Origin: Ruminococcus sp.
GTDB taxonomy: Bacteria; Bacillota; Clostridia; Oscillospirales; Acutalibacteraceae
Direction: 5' to 3'
DNA length: 53,097 bases
NCBI GenBank assembly: GCA_017404145.1
Contig: JAFRCW010000051.1
Coordinates: 1-53,097 of the forward strand
The notes under the pieces were generated by a model. The model was given only the letters and a program-made list of their open reading frames with translations, made no database searches and had not been told where the DNA came from. This document shows positions 1-6,312 of this stretch, in pieces (within the stretch, counting starts at the first letter, position 1; every line of letters begins with the position of its first letter). Made by a program: the position numbers and the translations under genes.

Positions 1-27
1 CTTGCTTGCTTGCTTGCTTGCTTTCAG
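1..27. repeat. CTTG tetranucleotide tandem repeat at the window edge
   Basis: About five perfect CTTG units open the window, followed by a CTTTC variant. The tract runs off the left edge, so its full length is unknown. No gene can be assigned between here and position 218. The bases from about 61 to 180 are AT-rich and show no convincing reading frame or terminator. Such a tract could be a slippage-prone repeat inside or beside a gene lying outside the window. Confidence 0.7.
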
Positions 28-218
28 CATTATCGCTCTTGCCGTCATCCTTGTCAAGCCCTTTCTTTAAATATAAATACTCTATTATATTTTATCATAC
101 GTTATATAAATTAAATTTACATTATAGAATTATGCGTTTGTAAAGCGTTAGTTTTTTGCCGATTAGGGTGTGCCAATCTGTCACACCTTCACAAGAAACA
201 GTAAAGACGATTATGCCG

Positions 219-668
219 TCACAGGATTATTACCTCTTTCTTTAGTGACTGTGCATATTTGATCGCGGTATAGGCTCCGCCGTACTGTCTTTTAATATAT
301 CCAATCACGATGTTGCTCCAATCGACCAATAAGCGATTTCGCTTTGGAATAGCAGATTTCGGATGGATGTCCGCAAGCTCTGTGGGAATGATTATATCGT
401 CGTAAAGCGAATACAGATATTCTCCGCTTTCGTTTATCTCCTTTGTCATATAGGGCTTGACGCATATCAGCTTGATGTTGGGATAGTTTCTCTTTGCTTT
501 TCGGACAGCAGAAGCATACAAGCTGTCAAACTGTCCCATTGCGCCCGTATAGAAGATGACACAGCCTTGCGCGGCTGCTTCAAGCACAGCCTTGTCGAGC
601 TGATCCGTTATATTTTCATACACTTCCCTATGCCCAAAGGCGCAACAGGCTTTAACTTTGTTCATCAA
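219..668 (-). CDS. SLOG-family protein (YpsA/DUF1273-like)
   Basis: The 149-residue protein has the layout of small SLOG (SMF/DprA-LOG) Rossmann proteins: an N-terminal CAFGHRE segment (about residues 8-15), a helix with LDKAVLEAAAQG, then the glycine-rich TGAMGQFDSLYA strand-loop (about 41-52), where these proteins are thought to bind nucleotides. Family members are proposed sensors of nucleotide ligands in stress, phage-defence or mobile-element settings; no precise reaction is known. The start is ambiguous between TTG at 668 and ATG at 665. A GAGG lies about 10 bases before the TTG and 13 before the ATG. It is transcribed divergently from the XRE regulator at 807 and shares a 138-base promoter region with it. 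Confidence 0.75.
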   Translation of the reverse strand: MMNKVKACCAFGHREVYENITDQLDKAVLEAAAQGCVIFYTGAMGQFDSLYASAVRKAKRNYPNIKLICVKPYMTKEINESGEYLYSLYDDIIIPTELADIHPKSAIPKRNRLLVDWSNIVIGYIKRQYGGAYTAIKYAQSLKKEVIIL

Positions 669-749
669 TCAGCATCGACCTCAATACTATAAGCACTTAT
701 AACTGCATTATTTATATTTATAGTATATCATTCGTCTGATTCAATATCA

Positions 750-788
750 ATAGTCTGTTTATCTTTGATTAGAATATTTATAGACTAT
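750..788. promoter_or_regulatory. Inverted repeat in the divergent promoter region, candidate XRE operator
   Basis: ATAGTCT at 750-756 is mirrored by AGACTAT at 782-788, just upstream of the ATG at 807. Two 7-base half-sites separated by 25 AT-rich bases suit a dimeric helix-turn-helix regulator. The neighbouring XRE protein is the obvious candidate, which would make it autoregulatory. The pairing is seen; the binding is inferred. Confidence 0.35.
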
Positions 789-806
789 ATTTAGGACGGT
801 GATATT

Positions 807-1145
807 ATGAGTGAGATCGCAAAGGTTATTGGTCAGAGAATACGAAATTACAGGACACAAAAGGGATTTAGCCAAGAAAAACTCGCCGAGCTTTCCGGCT
901 GTCATCCCACATATATCGGACAGCTTGAGCGTGGAGAGAAGAACGCTACACTTGAAAGCATTGAGCGTATTTCATCTGCTTTGGATATTCCGCTTTCAAC
1001 GCTGTTTGAGAAAATCGACGGAATTAGTGATGAAGCCGATAATATACCCTTAAAATGCTATGAATTGATCGCGTCAAAGTCCAAAGCTCAACAAGAACAG
1101 ATATACAAGATTCTTCTTGAAATGGATGTCTATAAAAACAAATAG
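807..1145 (+). CDS. XRE-family helix-turn-helix transcriptional regulator
   Basis: The 112-residue protein begins with a classic Cro/C1 helix-turn-helix (about residues 7-66): IGQRIRNYRTQKGFSQEKLAELSG, then HPTYIGQLERGEKNATLESI, a textbook recognition helix followed by the SALDIPLSTLF tail. The C-terminal 40 residues are a short helical, probably dimerising segment. The family represses or activates nearby promoters; the effector is unknown. It is divergent from the SLOG gene, with an inverted repeat between them. A strong hairpin with a T-run follows its stop. Confidence 0.9.
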   Translation: MSEIAKVIGQRIRNYRTQKGFSQEKLAELSGCHPTYIGQLERGEKNATLESIERISSALDIPLSTLFEKIDGISDEADNIPLKCYELIASKSKAQQEQIYKILLEMDVYKNK

Positions 1146-1150
1146 ATTTT

Positions 1151-1177
1151 GCCTGCCGTGCTACGACAGGCTTTTTT
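1151..1177 (+). terminator. Rho-independent terminator after the XRE gene
   Basis: GCCTGCCG at 1151-1158 pairs with CGACAGGC at 1164-1171 around a five-base loop, with one internal mismatch, and is followed at once by six T. It lies six bases after the plus-strand stop and overlaps the 3' end of the converging minus-strand XRE gene. Confidence 0.8.
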
Positions 1178-1574
1178 CTTTGTAATTGTATCTCCAATTA
1201 TCATACTGCTCTTTACCGATTTCTCCTTTTGAATAGCGCTCATATTCTCCTTGCCATTCATTGATCGCTTTCTTGAGCCTGTCGGAAGTACAATCTTCAA
1301 GCGAAAAGCGAAAGTCATATAAATCCTCCAAGATAAACAAGGTGTGCATTACTCCGATAACATTATCGAGATCGGGGACGGCGAGAGCGTTGGGAGAAAC
1401 ATCAAGCACATCTGCGATTTTACGCAACAAATCAGCTTTTGGCGTTCTTGTTTCACTTTCATATTGCGCGATGCGAATATCCGCGCTGTATTCAGGCAAG
1501 CCTGCCGCCGTACCTAAATACTTCATCGTCATATTTCTCTTTTTACGAATGAATCTGATTCTTTTGCCTATCAT
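1161..1574 (-). CDS. XRE-family helix-turn-helix regulator
   Basis: The start is taken at the internal ATG (1574), because the protein from there opens with MIGKRIRFIRKKRNMTMKYLG, a typical first helix. The eleven residues before it are Arg-rich and look untranslated. The helix-turn-helix spans about residues 1-65 (AQYESETRTPKADLLRKIADVLDVSPNAL). A C-terminal region of about 70 residues (FRFSLEDCTSDRLKKAINEWQGEYERYSKGEI) is shared in style with antitoxin-like or phage-type XRE proteins. It converges on the XRE gene at 807 and the two 3' ends nearly touch. The target is unknown. Confidence 0.8.
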   Translation of the reverse strand: MIGKRIRFIRKKRNMTMKYLGTAAGLPEYSADIRIAQYESETRTPKADLLRKIADVLDVSPNALAVPDLDNVIGVMHTLFILEDLYDFRFSLEDCTSDRLKKAINEWQGEYERYSKGEIGKEQYDNWRYNYKEKSLS

Positions 1575-1755
1575 TCTAAGAAAAACGCTTCGCAGGCATC
1601 TTATCATATATTATAACTCTATTGCTTTGAGAGATGATTGGGCTCGTTTAGTATATTATCCTGATGAAACAACACTAAAATATGAAATTCAAAACATAGG
1701 TGCTGGATCTAATGATAAAACATAACGCCGTTTTGAAAATGGTTACATAAACAAT

Positions 1756-1780
1756 CAGCCGCTGAGGTTATCAGCGGCTG
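1756..1780. repeat. Perfect 10-bp stem-loop in a 377-base gene-free stretch
   Basis: CAGCCGCTGA (1756-1765) and TCAGCGGCTG (1771-1780) form a perfect stem with a five-base loop. Neither flank has a T-run, so it is not a convincing intrinsic terminator. The rest of 1575-1951 holds only short, non-conserved-looking frames and a second palindrome at 1918. Confidence 0.6.
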
Positions 1781-1917
1781 AAATGTTAGGAAGAAGTTGA
1801 GTGAGGTTTTATAAGGTTATCCTATCTTTTGTTTTGTATGGATTTTATAATTTACAAATTTTGATTATCTATAAAATACAATGTTTTTATATTTTATAAA
1901 TCATTTTTCTTAAGATA

Positions 1918-1947
1918 ACACTGCAAGGATCCTTGCAGTGTTTTTTT
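1918..1947 (+). terminator. 24-bp perfect palindrome with T-run
   Basis: Bases 1918-1941 are a perfect palindrome centred on GGATCC, followed on the plus strand by a run of seven T to 1947. It looks like an intrinsic terminator in plus-strand orientation, yet no plus-strand gene precedes it. On the minus strand, where it would serve the peptide operon ending at 1952, the hairpin is present but the downstream T-run is poor. Confidence 0.55.
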
Positions 1948-1951
1948 ATGA

Positions 1952-2206
1952 TCAGCAAACAAAGATCCAGTAAGGATCATACCATTCGCCGAGGGTGTAA
2001 TTCCATCTGCGTTTATATAAATGTCCGTTGGATTCCTTATATTTCCAACCAATTTCATATTCTCTTGTGCCGCCGTTCGCGTCGGTGATTGTGACTACAG
2101 TAGTTCCTTCTTCATCCGAGGTCGTTTGCGCAGAAACGATCACTAAAGATGAACACACCATAATCAATGCAAGCATTACGATCAATGCCGATTTTAATAT
2201 TTTCAT
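1952..2206 (-). CDS. Small secreted aromatic-rich peptide, third gene of the BlaI/BlaR-like cassette
   Basis: The 84-residue product has a clear signal peptide: MKIL, a hydrophobic core to about residue 24, then IVSA before QTTS. The mature part is about 58 residues. Its C-terminal half is crowded with Trp and Tyr (GWKY, YKRRWNY, GEWYDPYW) and ends in a lone terminal Cys. I do not recognise the family. An AGGAGT ribosome site lies 7 bases before the ATG, just after the stop of the M56 peptidase-like gene (14-base gap), so it belongs to the same operon. It could be a signal, an inhibitor or bacteriocin-like peptide, or the ligand of the membrane protein beside it; the sequence cannot decide. 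Confidence 0.75.
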   Translation of the reverse strand: MKILKSALIVMLALIMVCSSLVIVSAQTTSDEEGTTVVTITDANGGTREYEIGWKYKESNGHLYKRRWNYTLGEWYDPYWIFVC

Positions 2207-2220
2207 TCAGATACTCCTAT

Positions 2221-3378
2221 CTATTCTTCATAAATAGGATAATTATTATAAAACCCTTTCTCAACCTCTTCTTTAGAAATTACTTGCGGAGGAAAATCGG
2301 AATAATAAAACAAATAATTCCCATCCTCTTGCTTAACCAAGTAGCACTCTTCATCTTTAATTGCTTTTTCTCCTTCGAGAATTTCAAAATCACTTTTGGT
2401 CGGTTCAGAATATGGCTGCACAATAATCGTATACGAGCCGATAAAGATCCCGACGATCAAAACGACCGCTACCAGATTCAGGATGATCTGAGCAGATTTC
2501 TTCGGAGGCGCTTGAAGGATCGCGGCGATACGCTTGACCGCTTCCTTATTATTTCTTGCTTTTGAGAATCTCGCGTTGACGAAGGGGACTTTTTTATCCT
2601 TTTCAATAGACATAAACTTCGCAACAGTCTCGGCATATTTGAGCTTGTCCATGTTATCAAACCTCTTGATGACGTTCAGATCGCATTTCGTCTCCAGCGT
2701 ATCGCTGATATCCACCTTCATCAGATAAGAGAAAGGATTCCACCAGAAGATGATACAGTAAAGCTCGATCAGAAGCTTGACCCAGATATCCTTATCCCGG
2801 ATATGCATACATTCGTGACGAAAGATCATCTCCAGCTCTGTACGGGAATACTCGATATCGGGAATCAAAACCATCGGATGAACGAAGCCAATTACCATGG
2901 ATTCATTCACTGCGTCTGTCTTCTTCAGAGAAATATCCTTCTCTTTCCCAAATACTTCTTCTGCAACAGTTTTAAGCAGAGAGCGTTCGTCCTCATTCGC
3001 AAGGTCGGCGTTGGCGTCAATATACTTCCGAAAGCCGCGCTGCTTCACAAGAAAACGAATCAATAGGATCAGTGAGACCAGAATCCACAAAGCCAACAGA
3101 ATATACAAAAGACTATATTTTCCCAATCCGCTTTTTACCGTCAGATAATCCACCACCGTCGTATAGATATGGGGGTCTCTGATAATGGTATGCACCTGCG
3201 GTATCTCGATCGGCAAAACCATTCTGAGAATACAGAATAGATATAATGCGCCTATCACTCCGATACTCATGATATTGGCAAAATACTTGCTCTTTCTGAG
3301 TAAAAACATAATGAGAATCAGAATATCACTAGATAGAATCGCCATTATAAATGGAAAAATAAGTACGCGTATATCCAT
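2221..3378 (-). CDS. BlaR1/MecR1-like M56 family membrane metallopeptidase
   Basis: The 385-residue protein has three or four N-terminal membrane segments (about 5-27, 36-56, 88-110), then a cytoplasmic zinc-peptidase domain with HECMH at 188-192, the M56 gluzincin motif, followed by a further membrane segment near 205-220 and another near 300-322. BlaR1-type sensors signal by intramembrane proteolysis of a BlaI-type repressor. Unlike BlaR1 it has no penicillin-binding domain: only about 60 residues follow the last membrane span. Beta-lactam sensing is therefore unlikely, and another extracellular cue is implied. It follows the BlaI-like gene by three bases and precedes the secreted peptide gene. 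Confidence 0.9.
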   Translation of the reverse strand: MDIRVLIFPFIMAILSSDILILIMFLLRKSKYFANIMSIGVIGALYLFCILRMVLPIEIPQVHTIIRDPHIYTTVVDYLTVKSGLGKYSLLYILLALWILVSLILLIRFLVKQRGFRKYIDANADLANEDERSLLKTVAEEVFGKEKDISLKKTDAVNESMVIGFVHPMVLIPDIEYSRTELEMIFRHECMHIRDKDIWVKLLIELYCIIFWWNPFSYLMKVDISDTLETKCDLNVIKRFDNMDKLKYAETVAKFMSIEKDKKVPFVNARFSKARNNKEAVKRIAAILQAPPKKSAQIILNLVAVVLIVGIFIGSYTIIVQPYSEPTKSDFEILEGEKAIKDEECYLVKQEDGNYLFYYSDFPPQVISKEEVEKGFYNNYPIYEE

Positions 3379-3381
3379 TTA

Positions 3382-3756
3382 TCAGATTCCCTGTTCTTTC
3401 TTCCAATTTTGGATCATATCTTCGATTTTGTTCATTGTTTCCCTGTCCGCCTTGTTCTTTGCGAAAGCGGCAAAAAGAGCCGGCATATTGTTCTCGGGAC
3501 TTTCTTCCAGATATTCGCGAAGATAGAACTCTTCCTTGGTGACTTTGGGAGCGAACTTTCTGGCATAGCTGCGGGAGATCAACTCAAAAGACTCGATCTT
3601 CACAACATCCTTTTTCATTAAAGACTTAATCAAAGAATGAACATAGCTGTCCTTCCATGTCTTATCGCCGGAAAGCTCAACGATCTCCGTACAGGACAAG
3701 GGCTTGTCGACACTCCACAGTAGATCCATAATCTGTTTTTCGCTTTTGGTCAGCAC
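3382..3756 (-). CDS. BlaI/MecI/CopY-family transcriptional repressor
   Basis: The 124-residue protein has the winged-helix pattern of the family: LTKSEKQIMDLLWSVDKPLSCTEIVEL, then WKDSYVHSLIKSLMKKDVVKI, and a C-terminal dimerisation region (about 75-124). It starts at GTG 3756 with AGGAG nine bases upstream. In the family, the partner M56 peptidase inactivates the repressor to switch on the operon. A consensus promoter and a 20-bp palindrome lie directly upstream, so autoregulation of the three-gene cassette is likely. Confidence 0.9.
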   Translation of the reverse strand: MLTKSEKQIMDLLWSVDKPLSCTEIVELSGDKTWKDSYVHSLIKSLMKKDVVKIESFELISRSYARKFAPKVTKEEFYLREYLEESPENNMPALFAAFAKNKADRETMNKIEDMIQNWKKEQGI

Positions 3757-3783
3757 TACAAATCACTCCTAACATTTTTTATT

Positions 3784-3812
3784 ATTATAAAATAACTGTC
3801 GGAGTGTGTCAA
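3784..3812 (-). promoter_or_regulatory. Consensus sigma-A promoter of the BlaI/BlaR/peptide operon
   Basis: Read on the minus strand, TTGACA (3812-3807) and TATAAT (3789-3784) are separated by exactly 17 bases. Both hexamers are perfect. Transcription would start near 3777, about 20 bases before the GTG start of the repressor gene. Confidence 0.85.
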
Positions 3813-3814
3813 CA

Positions 3815-3834
3815 ATAAACTAAATTTAGTTTAT
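3815..3834. promoter_or_regulatory. 20-bp perfect palindrome abutting the -35 box, candidate repressor operator
   Basis: Bases 3815-3834 form a perfect palindrome centred on AAATTT, with arms ATAAACT and AGTTTAT. It sits two bases upstream of the -35 hexamer of the operon promoter. It is not the usual TACA-N-TGTA type of Bla operator, so it may be a variant BlaI-type site or the site of the divergent XRE regulator at 3950. Confidence 0.6.
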
Positions 3835-3949
3835 CATTTTTTATAAAAAATATCAATTGACATATTTTATAAATACTGATAATATTATTTTAGCATATTT
3901 TACAAAATTAGTTATTTTTTTATATTTTTTGTTATTTCTTTGGTGTTTT

Positions 3950-4327
3950 ATGGAACAATCATTTGGCAACTTCATTAAAACAAAGCGAAAAGAGCGTATG
4001 ATGAAGCTGAACACATTTGCACGAAAGGTTGAAATCTCATCTGTTTATGCATCATACATAGAAAACGGAAAACGCCCTGCTCCGTCCAAAAAGGTTCTGG
4101 ATTCGATCATTAGCGTTCTTCAACTCTCAACAGGAGAAACCGAAACACTTTCGCTCTTGGCGGCAAAAACACATCACAGACCGGCTATTCCGGAAGATTT
4201 GATTGAATATGTCAACAGTAACGAGTCCGTTATACTTGCATTACGAACCGCAAAAAAATATCACGCAACTGAGAAAGAATGGTTGATCTTTATCAATCAA
4301 ATTATCTCTAAACATTCTCACGAATAA
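3950..4327 (+). CDS. XRE-family helix-turn-helix regulator
   Basis: Translation probably starts at ATG 3950. The 31 codons before it in frame encode a Phe/Leu/Ile-rich stretch that reflects AT-rich promoter DNA. From there the 125-residue protein has a helix-turn-helix (MEQSFGNFIKTKRKERMMKLN, ARKVEISSVYASYIENGKRPAPS, VLDSIISVLQL) over about residues 1-65, with a C-terminal helical part. It is divergent from the BlaI-like gene across about 190 bases that contain the palindrome at 3815, so it may co-regulate that cassette. No strong ribosome site is visible. Confidence 0.75.
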   Translation: MEQSFGNFIKTKRKERMMKLNTFARKVEISSVYASYIENGKRPAPSKKVLDSIISVLQLSTGETETLSLLAAKTHHRPAIPEDLIEYVNSNESVILALRTAKKYHATEKEWLIFINQIISKHSHE

Positions 4328-4393
4328 TACTCTTCAAACAAAACTCTTTATCATACCGTTGATTAAAATTATAAATCCCATAAGTATGAAATC

Positions 4394-4427
4394 AGTAAGG
4401 GCGTATCCGCTCGGATACGCCCTTACT
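4394..4427. terminator. Long perfect hairpin after the XRE gene
   Basis: Bases 4394-4409 and 4412-4427 are exact reverse complements (16 pairs, effectively 14 with a 6-base loop). It lies between converging genes: the XRE gene ending at 4327 and the minus-strand fragment ending at 4474. The flanks are AT-rich rather than a clean T-run, so terminator function in either direction is inferred. Confidence 0.55.
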
Positions 4428-4473
4428 ATATAATTATTTATCTTTACTATTGAGAACTGACTTGACAATTCCG

Positions 4474-4782
4474 CTAGAATAGTTCGCTGTATTCATACGA
4501 TGCTTTCTGATATCTCTCAAGCTTTGAAATATATTGATCTTCATAAATGGCCTCGATTCTATCTCTCATTAGAGTTTTGTCATTCAAGGTGATGTAAACA
4601 ACCGCATCCTGATCAGCAAGAATTTCCATATCACACGCCTTGATAGCGATATCGATATAAGGACCGTACTGTCCTGTGTAAATCAGTTCAAAATCTACTG
4701 TCGATTGGAGCTGCTGTAGAACATTTTTATTCTGTTCGGAATAGTAAGATCTCTTGTAGGTGCGATAATCATTGATTGACAT
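4474..4782 (-). pseudogene. Fragment of an unrecognised minus-strand gene
   Basis: From the ATG at 4782 the frame encodes 102 residues of ordinary composition (MSINDYRTYKRSYYSEQ, then FELIYTGQYGPYIDIAIK and ITLNDKTLMRDRIEAIYEDQY). The frame stays open upstream to 4881, but that part is antisense to the toxin-antitoxin remnant and Ser-rich, so it looks fortuitous. No ribosome site precedes 4782. I read this as the C-terminal part of a gene whose 5' end was lost at a junction near 4770-4785. I do not recognise the family. Confidence 0.5.
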
Positions 4783-4924
4783 CTTGCCGGAAGAAGCTTT
4801 AGGCGATATGATCGAATACATGATGAATGTATCTGATGAAGAATATGACGAAGAGAAATTCGAACTTGTTGCAAGACACATTCTTGATAAGTATCATAAA
4901 GCGTTTGAGGAGTTAGCAAAATGA
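4772..4924 (+). pseudogene. Truncated antitoxin upstream of Doc toxin
   Basis: In the frame that ends at TGA 4922-4924, four bases into the Doc gene, about 50 codons can be read back to an in-frame TAA at 4766. They include LPEEALGDMIEYMMNVSDEEYDEE and end HKAFEELAK. An acidic, helical tail translationally coupled to a Doc toxin is what an antitoxin C-terminus looks like. The N-terminal DNA-binding part is missing: only TTG 4772 or ATG 4808 could start it. The loss coincides with the junction to the minus-strand fragment. A functional short antitoxin starting at 4808 cannot be excluded. Confidence 0.5.
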
Positions 4925-5289
4925 TAAAATTCAGTAAAGAAAAAGTCCTGCTCCTGCATGATTTGATTGCTAAGGAAACCGGCGGTGATGCGGGTGTCAG
5001 AGATTTTGGACTGCTCGAAAGCGCTCTGGAATCAGCTTATCAGACCTTTGACGGACAGGAATTGTTCCCAACAAAACAGGAAAAAGCTGCAAAACTAGGT
5101 TTTTCTTTGATTTCCAATCATGCCTTTGTCGACGGTAACAAACGTATCGGAATGTATGTTATGTTGGCTTTTCTTGAAATGAACGGGATCCATATCTCAC
5201 CTTCTGATGACGATGTGGTTCGTCTCGGACTTTATGAGTTTTTGCTGAACAAAAAATCACTTGAACTTTATCTATTTTATAAAATATGA
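4921..5289 (+). CDS. doc: Death-on-curing (Doc) family toxin, Fic fold
   Basis: The 122-residue protein carries the Doc/Fic signature HAFVDGNKR at residues 67-75, preceded by the usual helix GFSLISN. The start fits family alignments (MIKFSKEKVLLLHDLIAKETGG, GLLESAL). Doc proteins modify EF-Tu by phosphorylation and are neutralised by a partner antitoxin. Its ATG overlaps the stop of the upstream frame (ATGA), the usual antitoxin-toxin coupling, but that antitoxin appears to have lost its N-terminal half. All catalytic motif residues are intact, so the toxin may still be active or may be covered by another antitoxin. Confidence 0.88.
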   Translation: MIKFSKEKVLLLHDLIAKETGGDAGVRDFGLLESALESAYQTFDGQELFPTKQEKAAKLGFSLISNHAFVDGNKRIGMYVMLAFLEMNGIHISPSDDDVVRLGLYEFLLNKKSLELYLFYKI

Positions 5290-5314
5290 CGCCGAGCTGA
5301 ATCGCTCGGCGTCA
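5287..5314. terminator. 11-bp perfect stem-loop between converging genes
   Basis: TGACGCCGAGC (5287-5297) pairs exactly with GCTCGGCGTCA (5304-5314) around a six-base loop. It overlaps the Doc stop codon and lies just before the end of the minus-strand remnant at 5324. There is no clean T-run on the plus side; the minus-side flank is AT-rich. It probably acts as a terminator for one or both converging units. Confidence 0.55.
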
Positions 5315-5323
5315 CCTATATCA

Positions 5324-5713
5324 TCAGAATACTTTTAAATATAAAATTTGTTGATCACATTTTAAATAGGTGTTTGCCTCCTCATTAAAGAGGTAAGTTG
5401 CCTTACCCAGTTCAATGAACTTCTCATCGCTGCCGGAGTCGAGCAGGCGCTTGACATAAATCATGACGGAATATCTGTATTCGCTCTCACCGATCTTCAG
5501 CACATACTGTGTATCCAGCTGATTTGCCGCGATGTTCTGCAGCTCGAAGTATACCAGCTCACCGCTGTCGACGGGTCTGACATGCATACCGGCGAAGGTG
5601 ATATTCCTCTTGACCGCATCGAACGCAGTCTTGTCAGTGATTTTGTAGTAGTGTCTGAGAAAAGTCGTTGACTCATAGACAACAGTGGAATTCGTATTTC
5701 TTACCGCAGTAAT
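5324..5713 (-). pseudogene. 5'-truncated gene remnant, unrecognised family
   Basis: One open frame runs from an in-frame stop at 5716-5714 to 5324. It encodes about 129 residues of protein-like sequence (NSTVVYESTTFLRHYYK, then FELQNIAANQLDTQYVLKIG and KATYLFNEEANTYLKCDQQ). The coherent protein begins well before the first Met (5587), at which there is no reason to start, so the 5' end is missing. Family unknown. Together with the fragment at 4474 it suggests a rearranged region around the Doc gene. Confidence 0.5.
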
Positions 5714-5864
5714 CTACCTTATACTTTTTACTGAACATGTTCATCAGATGTCACTTCATAAAACAATAAAACCGTACATTCCATTTTTACTCGCAAAACA
5801 AATTCAAAACATCTTCGTTTCTTTATCTGAACAAAGAAATATTACAAATTACGCTTACAGAGTT

Positions 5865-6260
5865 TTATTTGAATTTTGCGTCAGGGCAGCGGATTTTAAG
5901 ATAATTCAGCACAAAATCATACTGAGAGGAGGTGACAAAAATTGTTGCGTAAGCACCTCCGGAGTTGATTTTAATGCAGCTTTTCTTTCTCATTTCCTTT
6001 ATCCATTTCATATCATAAAAGGAACGGCACAATTCATCGTCAGGGAATTCAAGACCTATCACTTTGCCGTAAGGGGAAGAATTGACGCCGAGAATCTTTT
6101 TGGGATTGGTAAGCGGAAGATATTTATAGCATATCCGTTCCTTTTCAAGCCGAAAATACAGATGTCTTTCTTTATCCTCATAGTACCAGAAGATGTTGCC
6201 TTGTTCGTCATATTCCATCCCCTCGGGCAAGCCGGTGTTCGTCGGATAATATTCATTCAT
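5865..6260 (-). CDS. Hypothetical protein
   Basis: The 131-residue soluble protein starts at ATG 6260 with AAAGAGG ten bases upstream. It is rich in Tyr and charged residues (EYYPTNTGLPEGMEYDEQGN, YYEDKERHLYFRLEKERICY) and has no signal peptide or membrane segment. Its arrangement resembles small PH- or YcxB-like beta proteins, but I see no defining motif and do not assign a family. It stands alone between a gene remnant and the aminotransferase-like gene. Confidence 0.6.
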   Translation of the reverse strand: MNEYYPTNTGLPEGMEYDEQGNIFWYYEDKERHLYFRLEKERICYKYLPLTNPKKILGVNSSPYGKVIGLEFPDDELCRSFYDMKWIKEMRKKSCIKINSGGAYATIFVTSSQYDFVLNYLKIRCPDAKFK

Positions 6261-6312
6261 AATATTTGTACCTCTTTATATACTATTTTAGAAGACAGAC
6301 AGCTTCTTCCCT

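Noticed and set aside
1756..1780. Intrinsic terminator
   Set aside because: The stem is perfect but neither side has a T-run, so it is listed only as a stem-loop.
2221..3756. Beta-lactam resistance regulator
   Set aside because: The M56 protein has no penicillin-binding sensor domain and no beta-lactamase or PBP gene is adjacent, so a resistance label is not justified.
4474..4881. A full 135-residue minus-strand gene
   Set aside because: The first 33 codons lie opposite the antitoxin remnant and are Ser-rich and low complexity, so only the part from 4782 is credible.
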